Shown one piece after another: positions 32,887-41,304 of a DNA stretch of 64,000 nt; positions within the stretch are counted from its first letter, which is position 1, and each line of letters opens with the position of its first letter. The notes under the pieces were generated by a model that ran no database searches, was not told the origin of the DNA, and worked only from the letters and a program-made list of their open reading frames with translations. The stretch comes from Firmicutes bacterium UBA4881. GTDB lineage: Bacteria; Bacillota; DTU065. Made by a program: the position numbers and the translations under genes. Where the stretch lies: NCBI GenBank assembly GCA_002399235.1, contig DHDH01000001.1, forward strand, positions 84,517 through 148,516. Direction: 5' to 3'.

Positions 32887-34956
32887 ATGGCTAAATATTT
32901 AGTGATTGTAGAATCCCCTGCGAAAGCCAAAACCATAAAAAAATTCTTGGGATCAAATTACATGGTTGAGGCGTCTATGGGACATGTAAGAGATCTTCCC
33001 AAAAGCCAGTTTGGCGTGAATATAGAAAAGGGCTTTGAACCAAAGTATATCACCATTCGTGGTAAAGGTGACCTAATTAAAAAACTAAAAACACAAGCTA
33101 AAAAAGCTGACCGAGTCTACCTTGCTACTGACCCTGATCGAGAAGGTGAAGCTATTGCCTGGCATTTAGCTGAGATCTTAGAGCTAAATCCTAGAGACTC
33201 TATTCGCATAGCTTTCAATGAAATAACTAAAGACGCAGTTAAAGAAGCTAGCAAAAAACCACGTAATCTCGATTTGCAACTTATTGAAGCACAGCAAGCT
33301 AGGCGTATTCTCGATCGAATAGTTGGCTATAAGCTAAGTCCATTACTTTGGGCGAAAATAAAAAAAGGATTAAGTGCAGGTAGAGTTCAATCGGTAGCTG
33401 TAAGATTAATCGCCGAACGAGAAGAGGAAATTAATAGTTTTAGTCCAGAAGAGTATTGGACAATCGAAGGAATATTCAATACCACCAATGGTGATATAAC
33501 TGCTAAACTTAACAAATGGCAAGGTGAGAAACCTTTATTACCTAATGAAGAAGAGACTAATAAAATACTTAACATTATTAAGACGGAGAACTTTATTATT
33601 AGCGATGTAGAGAAGAAAGAACGGAAAAGAAACCCTGCTCCTCCTTTTACTACCTCTACCTTACAACAAGAAGCTTGGAAGAGGCTTAACTTTGCTGCTT
33701 CAAGAACAATGCGGGTGGCCCAAGAGCTTTATGAAGGTGTAGAGATTGGCAAAGAGGGTTCCTTAGGTTTAATTACTTATATGCGTACAGACTCTGTGCG
33801 GGTATCTGATCAAGCTGTGGAGCAAGCAAGACGTTTTTTACAAAATGAGCTAGGCGAAACATATGTTCCTAAAGATAAACGAGTTTACCAAACTGGGAAA
33901 AAAGCCCAAGATGCTCATGAAGCTATCCGTCCTAGCTATGTAGATAAAACACCTGCTAACCTAAAAGCGTATCTATCTAGAGATCAATATAGATTATACG
34001 AATTAATCTGGATGCGTTTTCTTTCTAGCCAGGCAGAAAGTGCGGTCTTTGATACTATATCTATTAAAATTAATAGTTCTTCCGCCCAATTTACTGCTTC
34101 TGGTTCAACGCTAAAATTCCCCGGTTTTTTGAAACTTTATCCAGATCAAGAAAAGGAAACAGACTCTAAGTTGCCTAGCTTAAAAAAGGGCACTGCTGCC
34201 AAACTTAAAGATGTAAAAAGTGAGCAGCATTTTACTCAACCACCTCCACGTTATAGTCAAGCTAGTTTAGTTAAAGAATTAGAAGAATTAGGTATTGGGA
34301 GACCAAGTACTTACGCTACTATTATTGAAACAATTAAGAAGCGTGGGTATGTAGTAGAAGAAGAAAAACGCTTTGTACCTACTGAATTAGGGCAGGTAAC
34401 AGTTGATCTTTTAAAAGATCATTTTAGTGATATCGTTGATGTGGATTTTACTAGAGAATTAGAAGAAAAGTTAGATAATATTGAAGATGGTCAAAGCTCA
34501 TCAAAAGAAATATTGGCTCAATTTTACGATGCCTTCGAATTAGAGTTGAAAAAGGCTGAAAAGTTAGCTGATAAGGTATCTATTGCTGATGAAACCACAG
34601 ATGAACCATGTCCTAATTGTGGCAGGTTTTTAGTCGTCAAGATGGGGCGCTTTGGTAAGTTTTTAGCTTGTCCAGGTTTTCCTGATTGTAAATTTACTAA
34701 GCCACTTTTAAAACAAATGCCTGGGACCTGCCCTTTAGATGGCGGCAATTTAGTAGAAAGAAGATCGAAAAAAGGCCGTGTTTTTTATGGTTGCGCTAAT
34801 TACCCCAACTGTGAATTTAGTAGTTGGTATCCACCAACAAAGAAGAATTGTCCTAAATGTGGCACAACCATGGCTATAAAAGGTAGAGGTGCAAAAAAAG
34901 AGCTAATCTGCCTCAATAAAGATTGTGGTTATAGTGAAGCAGCTGGAGATGAATAA
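32887..34956 (+). CDS. topA: DNA topoisomerase I
   Basis: Type IA topoisomerase that relaxes negative supercoils. MAKYLVIVESPAKAKTIKKF begins the Toprim domain; the acidic site is ATDPDREGEAIAWHL. The active-site tyrosine is in LGLITYMRTDSVRVSD (about residue 298). Zinc ribbons lie at the C-terminus (CPNCGRF...CPGFPDC, CPLDGG...CANYPNC, CPKCGTT...CLNKDC). 689 residues, full length. It is followed after one base by xerC. Confidence 0.97.
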   Translation: MAKYLVIVESPAKAKTIKKFLGSNYMVEASMGHVRDLPKSQFGVNIEKGFEPKYITIRGKGDLIKKLKTQAKKADRVYLATDPDREGEAIAWHLAEILELNPRDSIRIAFNEITKDAVKEASKKPRNLDLQLIEAQQARRILDRIVGYKLSPLLWAKIKKGLSAGRVQSVAVRLIAEREEEINSFSPEEYWTIEGIFNTTNGDITAKLNKWQGEKPLLPNEEETNKILNIIKTENFIISDVEKKERKRNPAPPFTTSTLQQEAWKRLNFAASRTMRVAQELYEGVEIGKEGSLGLITYMRTDSVRVSDQAVEQARRFLQNELGETYVPKDKRVYQTGKKAQDAHEAIRPSYVDKTPANLKAYLSRDQYRLYELIWMRFLSSQAESAVFDTISIKINSSSAQFTASGSTLKFPGFLKLYPDQEKETDSKLPSLKKGTAAKLKDVKSEQHFTQPPPRYSQASLVKELEELGIGRPSTYATIIETIKKRGYVVEEEKRFVPTELGQVTVDLLKDHFSDIVDVDFTRELEEKLDNIEDGQSSSKEILAQFYDAFELELKKAEKLADKVSIADETTDEPCPNCGRFLVVKMGRFGKFLACPGFPDCKFTKPLLKQMPGTCPLDGGNLVERRSKKGRVFYGCANYPNCEFSSWYPPTKKNCPKCGTTMAIKGRGAKKELICLNKDCGYSEAAGDE

Positions 34957-34957
34957 A

Positions 34958-35884
34958 ATGGAGCAAACTCTGAGTAAGGAAGTAGTTGAGAAATGGCTAC
35001 AACGCTTCATCTTCTATATAGAAGTGGAAAGAGGTTATTCTGAGCACACTGCCAGTGCTTATGCTACTGATCTAAAAGAGTTTTTTACCTTTTTAGAAAC
35101 AGAGGGAAACTTCACTCTGTCACCACAAATTTTCAGGCGTTATCTGGCTTTTCTCCACGAATTAGAGCGAGAAAAAAGTACAGTAGCTAGGAAGCTCGCA
35201 GCTTTGCGTAGCTTCTTTCGCTATTTAGGAAAACGCGATCTTTATGAAGATAACCCCTTAGCCGATATTAAAACCCCTAAAAGAGGCCACTACTTACCAA
35301 CATTTCTCTATCCTAAAGAGATCGAGTTACTACTAGATGCACCAACTAAAACAACTACACTTGGCAAAAGAGATCGAGCTATACTAGAAGTTTTTTATAG
35401 TTCTGGACTACGTTTAGGTGAACTGGTTGGCTTAAATCTCAAAGATATCGACTGGGAGTTAGATTCGCTACTTATCCGCGGTAAAGGTAATAAAGAACGA
35501 TTAGTACCAATTGGTTTTTATGCTGTAGATGCTTTACACGATTATCTGCAAAATAGCCGTCCCCAACTAATTAAAGCAGAGAAAGAAGAAGCTGTCTTTC
35601 TCAGTAACCGTGGTCAGAGGATAAATCGCCGTACAGTAGAATACATGGTTGATAAATATGTAAATCAAGTAGGATTAAACAGCAATATTTCGCCCCACTC
35701 GATTAGGCATACCTTTGCGACTCATCTACTAGAGAATGGTGCCGATATTCGTTCAGTCCAAGAATTACTCGGGCATGAGAATGTTTCCACTACCCAAATC
35801 TACACTCACCTTAGTCGCAAGAAATTACGTGAAGTTTATTTTTCTGCCCATCCTCGTGCCAAAGGAGGCCCAAATGATGTTTGA
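34958..35884 (+). CDS. xerC: Tyrosine recombinase XerC (CodV)
   Basis: Site-specific recombinase that resolves chromosome dimers. N-terminal SAM-like core-binding domain (about 10-95), catalytic domain with Arg in YSSGLRLGELVGL, Lys in RGKGNKERLVP, the HSIRHTFATHLLENGAD box, and the tyrosine in TTQIYTHLS. 308 residues. ATG 34958 follows GGAG in the end of topA. Its 3' end overlaps the hslV start. The order topA-xerC-hslV-hslU is the standard Firmicutes cod/clp block. Confidence 0.93.
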   Translation: MEQTLSKEVVEKWLQRFIFYIEVERGYSEHTASAYATDLKEFFTFLETEGNFTLSPQIFRRYLAFLHELEREKSTVARKLAALRSFFRYLGKRDLYEDNPLADIKTPKRGHYLPTFLYPKEIELLLDAPTKTTTLGKRDRAILEVFYSSGLRLGELVGLNLKDIDWELDSLLIRGKGNKERLVPIGFYAVDALHDYLQNSRPQLIKAEKEEAVFLSNRGQRINRRTVEYMVDKYVNQVGLNSNISPHSIRHTFATHLLENGADIRSVQELLGHENVSTTQIYTHLSRKKLREVYFSAHPRAKGGPNDV

Positions 35885-36413
35885 GGGAACCACAATTATT
35901 GCTGTAAAAAGAGATAACCAAGTTGCTATTGGTGGCGATGGTCAAGTTACTTTTGCTGAAAAAACTATCTTTAAAGCCAAAGCTAAAAAAGTTCGTTATC
36001 TCTATAACGGTCAGATCTTAGCTGGATTTGCAGGTTCTGTAGCTGATGCTTTTACCTTGTATGAAAGATTTGAGAAGAAATTAGAAGCTCATAAAGGGAA
36101 TCTAGTTCGAGCTAGTGTTGAATTGGCTAAAGATTGGCGTAGCGATCGGGTTTTGCAAAAACTAGAAGCAATGCTATTAGTTGCAGATAAAGAACAGCTT
36201 TTGGTGGTCTCAGGATCAGGAGAAGTTATTGAACCTGATGATAACATTGCTGCGGTTGGTTCTGGTGGTAGTTATGCTTTAAGTGCTGCTAGAGCACTTT
36301 ATCGCCATTCTTCTTTAAACGCCAAAGAAATTGTGGAAGAAAGTCTGAAGATTGCTTCGGAAATATGTGTATATACTAATGATCAAATCTCTGTTTTGGA
36401 ATTGGAGGTTTGA
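35877..36413 (+). CDS. hslV: ATP-dependent protease peptidase subunit HslV (ClpQ)
   Basis: Proteasome-like N-terminal-nucleophile protease. It begins MFEGTTIIAVKRDNQVAIGG; the first Thr of TTIIAV is the expected catalytic residue after processing, as judged from HslV alignments, so a short propeptide of about four residues is removed. GDGQVTF and GSGGSYALSAARALY are conserved. ATG 35877 is eight bases after GGAGG; ATG 35874 is also possible. Overlaps xerC and is coupled to hslU. Confidence 0.93.
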   Translation: MFEGTTIIAVKRDNQVAIGGDGQVTFAEKTIFKAKAKKVRYLYNGQILAGFAGSVADAFTLYERFEKKLEAHKGNLVRASVELAKDWRSDRVLQKLEAMLLVADKEQLLVVSGSGEVIEPDDNIAAVGSGGSYALSAARALYRHSSLNAKEIVEESLKIASEICVYTNDQISVLELEV

Positions 36414-36415
36414 AT

Positions 36416-37777
36416 ATGGAAGGTATGACTCCTAAAGAAATTGTTGCTTATTTGAATAAATATATCATAGGCCAGGATAAAGCGAAAAGAGCAGTTGCCG
36501 TAGCCTTAAGAAATAGACAAAGGCGTCGTGAACTTGCTACTGAACTAAGAGAAGAAATTGCGCCTAAAAATATTCTTATGATTGGCCCGACAGGTGTAGG
36601 AAAGACTGAGATTGCTAGACGACTAGCTCGTTTAGTTGGAGCACCTTTTGTTAAGGTCGAAGCAACTAAATTTACCGAAGTAGGTTATGTTGGTCGCGAT
36701 GTCGATTCGATTATCAGAGATTTGGTTGAAGAAGCTAGACGTATGATTAAAAAAGAGAGTATGGAAGAAGTTAGGGAAAAAGCTAAAAAGCAAGCGGAAC
36801 TAGCTTTGATTGAGATATTAGCACCATCGAAAAAGGGAGAACAAAAGAGCCCTTTTTCTGTTTTGTTTGGTGGGGAGGAAAAAAGTGAACCGCTAATTTC
36901 TCCACCTGAAGAACGAGAAGAGATTATAGCAAAATTAAATAATGGTGAATTGGAAGAACAGTTAGTAGAACTAGATGTCCCTGAGAAAGAAGCTAAAGTA
37001 GATCTATTTACCTTAGGACTAGATGATATGAGTTTTAATCTCCAAGATCTTTTTAGTGGGGTCTTACCAGGTAAATCTGTTAAGAAAAAGGTAACTGTGA
37101 AAAAAGCTAGAGAAATATTAACTGATCTTGAGGCTGAAAAGCTCTTAGATCCCGATGAAATTAACCAAAAAGCTATGATCTTAGCTGAGAATGAAGGTAT
37201 TGTTTTCATTGATGAAATAGATAAAATCGCTGGCGGTAATTCTTCTAGAGGGCCTGATGTTTCAAGAGAAGGTGTACAAAGAGATATCTTACCGATAATT
37301 GAAGGTTCAGTTGTACCCACCCGCTATGGTCCAGTAAAAACCGATCACATTCTTTTTATTGCTGCTGGTGCCTTCCATATCTCAAAACCTTCGGAATTAA
37401 TTCCAGAATTACAAGGCCGTTTACCTGTGAGGGTTGAATTAGCAAGTCTTTCGGAAACTGATTTTGTGCGTATACTTACAGAACCAGAGTTTTCCCTTTT
37501 AGTACAATATAGAGAACTATTAGCAACCGAAGGAGTTAAATTAGAGTTCACTAAAGACGGTATAGCAGAAATTGCTGCTTCAGCGTGCAAAGTGAATGAG
37601 AATACTGAAGATATTGGTGCAAGGAGACTCCATACAATCCTCGAGAATGTTCTTGAAGATGTCTCTTTTAATGCACCTGAATTTGTTGGCAAAACCGTAG
37701 TTATCGATAAAAAATATGTCGTCGATAAACTAGGCGATCTAGTTGCCGATAGGGATCTGAGCCAATATATTCTTTAA
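36416..37777 (+). CDS. hslU: ATP-dependent protease ATPase subunit HslU (ClpY)
   Basis: AAA+ unfoldase partner of HslV. MTPKEIVAYLNKYIIGQDKAK start, Walker A GPTGVGKTEIARRL (about 58-71), the VGRDVDSIIRDLVE loop, the family-specific I domain (about 130-230), Walker B FIDEIDKIA (about 262-270) and the C-terminal DLSQYIL that docks into HslV. 453 residues. ATG 36416 has GGAGG at eight bases. In Bacillus codY follows; here a 500-base gap and unrelated genes follow. Confidence 0.96.
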   Translation: MEGMTPKEIVAYLNKYIIGQDKAKRAVAVALRNRQRRRELATELREEIAPKNILMIGPTGVGKTEIARRLARLVGAPFVKVEATKFTEVGYVGRDVDSIIRDLVEEARRMIKKESMEEVREKAKKQAELALIEILAPSKKGEQKSPFSVLFGGEEKSEPLISPPEEREEIIAKLNNGELEEQLVELDVPEKEAKVDLFTLGLDDMSFNLQDLFSGVLPGKSVKKKVTVKKAREILTDLEAEKLLDPDEINQKAMILAENEGIVFIDEIDKIAGGNSSRGPDVSREGVQRDILPIIEGSVVPTRYGPVKTDHILFIAAGAFHISKPSELIPELQGRLPVRVELASLSETDFVRILTEPEFSLLVQYRELLATEGVKLEFTKDGIAEIAASACKVNENTEDIGARRLHTILENVLEDVSFNAPEFVGKTVVIDKKYVVDKLGDLVADRDLSQYIL

Positions 37778-38280
37778 TTAAGATGATCATTTTCAGATAA
37801 GGTTTATAGTTTTAGCTCTAAAAAATAAAAGTAGCCATAAGATATAATTGGTTTTGACGAAAAAGGTGGATAAATATAGTACCTATTTCTGTTAAAAAAT
37901 TCGCTAAGATGTTTGTTAAAGCTAACCCTGATTATTTTCTCAACCAGATCACCAGTAGCTTAGAAGTAGCAATTAAGAGAAAAAAAGAGGGCTGAAAGTG
38001 TTCTAACTTCTGAAATACTATTTGGGCCATTGGAAGTGCAGTAACAGGGTAGGATATCAGTTTTACCTTCCTTACAGGTGAAACCAATGAAGCAAACAAC
38101 TTCGAAATAACTTAGGTCTGTTATTAAATCAGTTTTTATAAGAAAGATGTTCTTTTTCTACAAGGAAGGGAGCATCTTTTTTTGTGATTAAGTGAAAAGC
38201 ATTGCTTAAAAAAATAGAAGGGTAATCTAGCCTGAGTTATTAAAGTAGTATAATAGATTGTTAAAATTGGAGGTGACAAG
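37778..38280. other. 503-base non-coding region after hslU
   Basis: No credible gene. A short frame at about 37877-37995 (ending AIKRKKEG, then stop) has a good amino-acid look but no proper start or ribosome site, so it may be a gene remnant. The hairpin at 38143-38183 and a TATAAT near 38249 precede the next gene. Confidence 0.5.
38143..38183 (+). terminator. Probable terminator in the gap after hslU
   Basis: AAAGATG...GCATCTTTTTTT, arms with an extended purine/pyrimidine inner stem and seven T. It lies 365 bases after hslU, so it would end a long 3' region or a separate transcript. Confidence 0.6.
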
Positions 38281-39051
38281 ATGGAGGGAGCAATTAATAT
38301 ACTTAACTTTGATCAGGTATACCAAAATCAAAAGTCTTGGCAGAGTAATAAGTGTGAGTGGATTAACCTACTTGATCTAAAAAGTGTTAATGGTTATTGT
38401 TCATCAGGATCTTTGCGAGTAATAGATAAAAAGTTACGAAAGCGTCATAATAAAGATATTACTTTAATTGGTAGTGGCAACTATCATTATGTTACTTATC
38501 TGCTTTTGGCGGAAAGGAAATCACCATTTTCTTTGGTTTTATTTGATAACCATACAGAGATGATGCCACCTCCATGTAAGTCATTAGTTTCTTGCGGATC
38601 TTGGGTATTAAACTCGCTTAAGCACCTACCTTTATTGAAAAAGGTAGTAATTATTGGGGCTAGAGCTGATCTAGCAGCAGTAATACCCAGAAAATTCAAC
38701 AGTAAGGTAGCTGTTTTTTCTACGCTAAATTGGCAAGCAACTTTAGCTAATGAGATTCTTAACGCTATTCCCACTCAAGATATCTATATTAGTATAGATA
38801 AAGATGTTCTTAATAAGTCGGAGGCTATAACTAACTGGGATCAAGGTAGTATGAAATTAGCTGATTTACTTGTTTTACTTAAGTTTCTAGGCCGCTATAA
38901 AAAAGTTTATGGTTTAGATATCTGTGGTGAGTTGCCAACGTCACCTGTAGACTTTTTTAAAAAGAAAGTTGTTAAAGCTAACCGTATTAACGAAAAAGCT
39001 AATTGTCGAATTCTAGAAGTTGTGAAAAGAGATTATCGGGAGGGTTGTTAA
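38281..39051 (+). CDS. Divergent arginase/ureohydrolase-fold protein
   Basis: 256 residues. Motifs in arginase order: LIGSGNYHYV (place of GGDHS), LFDNHTEM (place of DAHxD) and YISIDKDVL (place of SxDxD). The first His and several Asp ligands are kept, but the exact spacing of the dimanganese site is altered (DNHTEM for DAHxD), so substrate and activity are uncertain. GGAGGTGAC ribosome site. It stands alone between two hairpins. Could be a metal-dependent amidohydrolase acting on a guanidino compound or an inactive relative. Confidence 0.65.
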   Translation: MEGAINILNFDQVYQNQKSWQSNKCEWINLLDLKSVNGYCSSGSLRVIDKKLRKRHNKDITLIGSGNYHYVTYLLLAERKSPFSLVLFDNHTEMMPPPCKSLVSCGSWVLNSLKHLPLLKKVVIIGARADLAAVIPRKFNSKVAVFSTLNWQATLANEILNAIPTQDIYISIDKDVLNKSEAITNWDQGSMKLADLLVLLKFLGRYKKVYGLDICGELPTSPVDFFKKKVVKANRINEKANCRILEVVKRDYREGC

Positions 39052-39136
39052 TAACATCAGCTTACTGATTGAGACCTAGGTTAGAAGCAAGACTATTTTA
39101 GATTCTCTACTCCTACTAAAATAGTATAATACCTAG

Positions 39137-39173
39137 AAGGCCTAGCCAGGTGATAGAAACCTAGCTAGGCCTT
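39137..39173. terminator. Hairpin between two convergent genes
   Basis: AAGGCCTAGC / GCTAGGCCTT, ten-base perfect arms, loop of 17. Neither flank is T-rich, but it lies between the 3' ends of the arginase-like gene and the caspase-like gene, the place of a shared terminator. Confidence 0.5.
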
Positions 39174-39198
39174 AAATCAACAGTTATTTGGGTTTTGG

Positions 39199-40278
39199 TT
39201 AATAACGGTAAATCACAGGATCCCTATTTTGCGAATCCTCTAAAACAGGGCTTTGAACGAAACGATTATCTTTTAGGAGATTAATCTCTCTAGCCATGGC
39301 ATATTTAGTGTAAGTGAAGATTTCTTGAACTGTAATTTTGCGATCTTGATTGAAATCAGCACTACGGTTAATTAAACCTAGAAGAAAATGCTTAGTAAAA
39401 AAGCCTAAGCCGCCATCATTGATGTATTGATAGGAGTTTTGTTCGGCAGTAGAAGAAGCTAAAACTACATAACCAGAATTTTGCAAAGCTCTAGTGGCAA
39501 CCTTGCCATCAAAAAGTGAACCAGCGTTACAAGAATCGACAATGAGAGTAATATCTTTGGTAGGCATAGAGTTAAAGATCTCTTTTAGCTCGGTGTCAGT
39601 TAAACAATCAGGATTGGGGTCAGAGTTAGAGAAATTGTAGAGAGCTAAAAGATCTTGTGTACCATGACCAGAAAAATAAACTACCAGATAATCTTCTGGT
39701 TTTAGTTGGTTTTTAATCTTTTGGAATAGCGAAAGGATATTTTCTTTATTAGCATCCTCGTCGCGTACGGTGATAACATTGCTAGGACCTTTAGTTAGAA
39801 ACTCCTCTACAGCAGTTGCATCAGCAGAGTTAAGCGGACTGTAATTAGCATAATTACTAACACCAATAATTAGATAATGGGCTTTGCCAACAGGGAAAAA
39901 AACTGTGTTTATTACATTAGGTAGGACTTCAACATCATATTGGTAAGGCGCACTTAACTGTGGAGCTTCCACTGTGATTGTTTGCATTCCTTCTAATAAG
40001 CCTTCTAGGAGGAAACAGCCATCTTCTTTAACTAAGGTTGCCTTCTTAGTTCCGTTAACAGAAACTTTGGCTCCAGAGAGAGGGGCATAACCAAGAGGTA
40101 TAGCTGAGCTTGGTTTAAGGGTTGTTATTTCCTCTAAACTAGGATAGAGAATCTCTTCTCTAATGACAATTTTACCAGCGATACTTCCCTTTTTTATATT
40201 TTGGATAAGACATCCTGTTAACAATGTACTAAGTAATAATAACCAAACTAGGGCTAATAACCATTTAGTTTTTTTCAT
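39199..40278 (-). CDS. Caspase-like (C14) lipoprotein with EF-hand loop
   Basis: 359 residues from ATG 40278, which has AGGTGAT upstream; a start 24 bases further out lacks a site. Order: signal peptide with lipobox LLTGC (Cys23), a carboxypeptidase-regulatory-like beta domain (about 33-105), then a caspase p20-type domain with YFSGHGTQ (His205) and VDSCNAGSL (Cys250). Near the C-terminus DFNQDRKITVQE (308-319) is a perfect calcium EF-hand loop. The enzyme would sit on the outer face of the membrane. It overlaps the lipid kinase gene on the same strand, so the two are co-transcribed. Substrate unknown. Confidence 0.8.
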   Translation of the reverse strand: MKKTKWLLALVWLLLLSTLLTGCLIQNIKKGSIAGKIVIREEILYPSLEEITTLKPSSAIPLGYAPLSGAKVSVNGTKKATLVKEDGCFLLEGLLEGMQTITVEAPQLSAPYQYDVEVLPNVINTVFFPVGKAHYLIIGVSNYANYSPLNSADATAVEEFLTKGPSNVITVRDEDANKENILSLFQKIKNQLKPEDYLVVYFSGHGTQDLLALYNFSNSDPNPDCLTDTELKEIFNSMPTKDITLIVDSCNAGSLFDGKVATRALQNSGYVVLASSTAEQNSYQYINDGGLGFFTKHFLLGLINRSADFNQDRKITVQEIFTYTKYAMAREINLLKDNRFVQSPVLEDSQNRDPVIYRY

Positions 40279-41158
40279 ATATATCACCTTTATTAGGTAC
40301 ATAAAGATTTAGTTTTTCGGTATGTATTGAGGCAACAAGAGGTGTAACTCCTCTGATTTCGCCATCACACATCTTAGGATGGGGTTCTAAACTTTCTATT
40401 TTAATATTTTTAGCTTTAATAAACTCAACTTTAGGGTGATTAACATGGGTACCAGAATAAGCTTTAGGAAGTACCTTTAATAGTTCTAAACCTTTGATAT
40501 CGTTAACAATAACTAGATCTAACATACCATCAGTAGGATCTGCCATGGGAGCTAAAAATAGACCACCACCTGTGTAAGCGGTATTCATTACATAGGTAAG
40601 TACTGATTCGAGTTCGCGAACTTTATCATCAGCTTCAATACATAACTTCATCGGTTTTAGAGTCATAGCAGTTTGGATTATAGCCAATAAGATGGCCAAA
40701 GGTCCTTTAATTAGGCGATTTTGACGCCGGCTGTTAACTTTAATCATTACTTCCGAAGCGAGTCCTAAAGCTACAGAACAGACAAAGAGACCATCAGCTT
40801 CAAGGCCTAGATCAAGAGATATAGTCTTTCCTGAGACGATCGATTGTAAGCTCTCAAGACCAAAAGGTATCTGTAAAGAACGAGCTAGGTCATTACCAGT
40901 TCCTAATGGTACAATGCAGAGAGGTTTGTTTTTAGGCATACCACAGACAACTTCGTTAATGGTACCATCGCCTCCAACGGCAATAATGCCATCATAGTCG
41001 ACTGCATCTGCTGCTAGGGAAGAAGCGTGCCCAGGTTCTTTAGTTAAATATATTTCGTAAGGGATTTTTAATTCATCTAACTCCTGTTTTAACATGGGTA
41101 GAGCAGCTTTGGTCCGCCCTCTCCCAGCAACAGGATTGGCAATTACTTTATAAGTCAT
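40265..41158 (-). CDS. Diacylglycerol/lipid kinase family protein
   Basis: 297-residue kinase of the DagK/YegS type that phosphorylates a lipid alcohol. It begins with the NPVAGRGR motif (residues 8-15) and carries the nucleotide loop GGDGTINEVVCG (about 61-72) and PLGTGNDLAR. The C-terminal beta-sandwich contains the DGMLDLVIV segment. The conserved DgkB acidic site residues cannot be fully checked by eye. First gene of a two-gene unit with the caspase-like gene. Confidence 0.85.
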   Translation of the reverse strand: MTYKVIANPVAGRGRTKAALPMLKQELDELKIPYEIYLTKEPGHASSLAADAVDYDGIIAVGGDGTINEVVCGMPKNKPLCIVPLGTGNDLARSLQIPFGLESLQSIVSGKTISLDLGLEADGLFVCSVALGLASEVMIKVNSRRQNRLIKGPLAILLAIIQTAMTLKPMKLCIEADDKVRELESVLTYVMNTAYTGGGLFLAPMADPTDGMLDLVIVNDIKGLELLKVLPKAYSGTHVNHPKVEFIKAKNIKIESLEPHPKMCDGEIRGVTPLVASIHTEKLNLYVPNKGDIYEKN

Positions 41159-41261
41159 TTTTTTGCCTCACTTTATATCTTGGTATATTTGAAATGATTC
41201 GCTTGTTAGATGCTGGTTCCTCCTGTAATCTTTAGTACTCTAATGATTAGAAGAGATAAAA

Positions 41262-41300
41262 GGAGAAAAAAGCAAAGAAGGGTTCAAAGCCCTTCTTTGT
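41262..41300 (-). terminator. Terminator after the DnaE-type polymerase gene
   Basis: Read on the minus strand: CAAAGAAGGG-CTTTGAA-CCCTTCTTTG, then CTTTTTTC. It starts five bases after the stop codon. Confidence 0.85.
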
Positions 41301-41304
41301 TAGC

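Noticed and set aside
36685..37320. 211-codon minus-strand ORF
   Set aside because: Lies fully antisense to hslU with low-complexity Ser-rich translation; a shadow of the real gene.
37850..37866. Spo0A box (TGNCGAA) in GGTTTTGACGAAAAA, also near 4860
   Set aside because: The seven-base match is expected by chance many times in 64 kb; no promoter is placed around it.
37877..37995. Small gene or codY remnant after hslU
   Set aside because: No proper start or ribosome site, and no similarity by eye to CodY.
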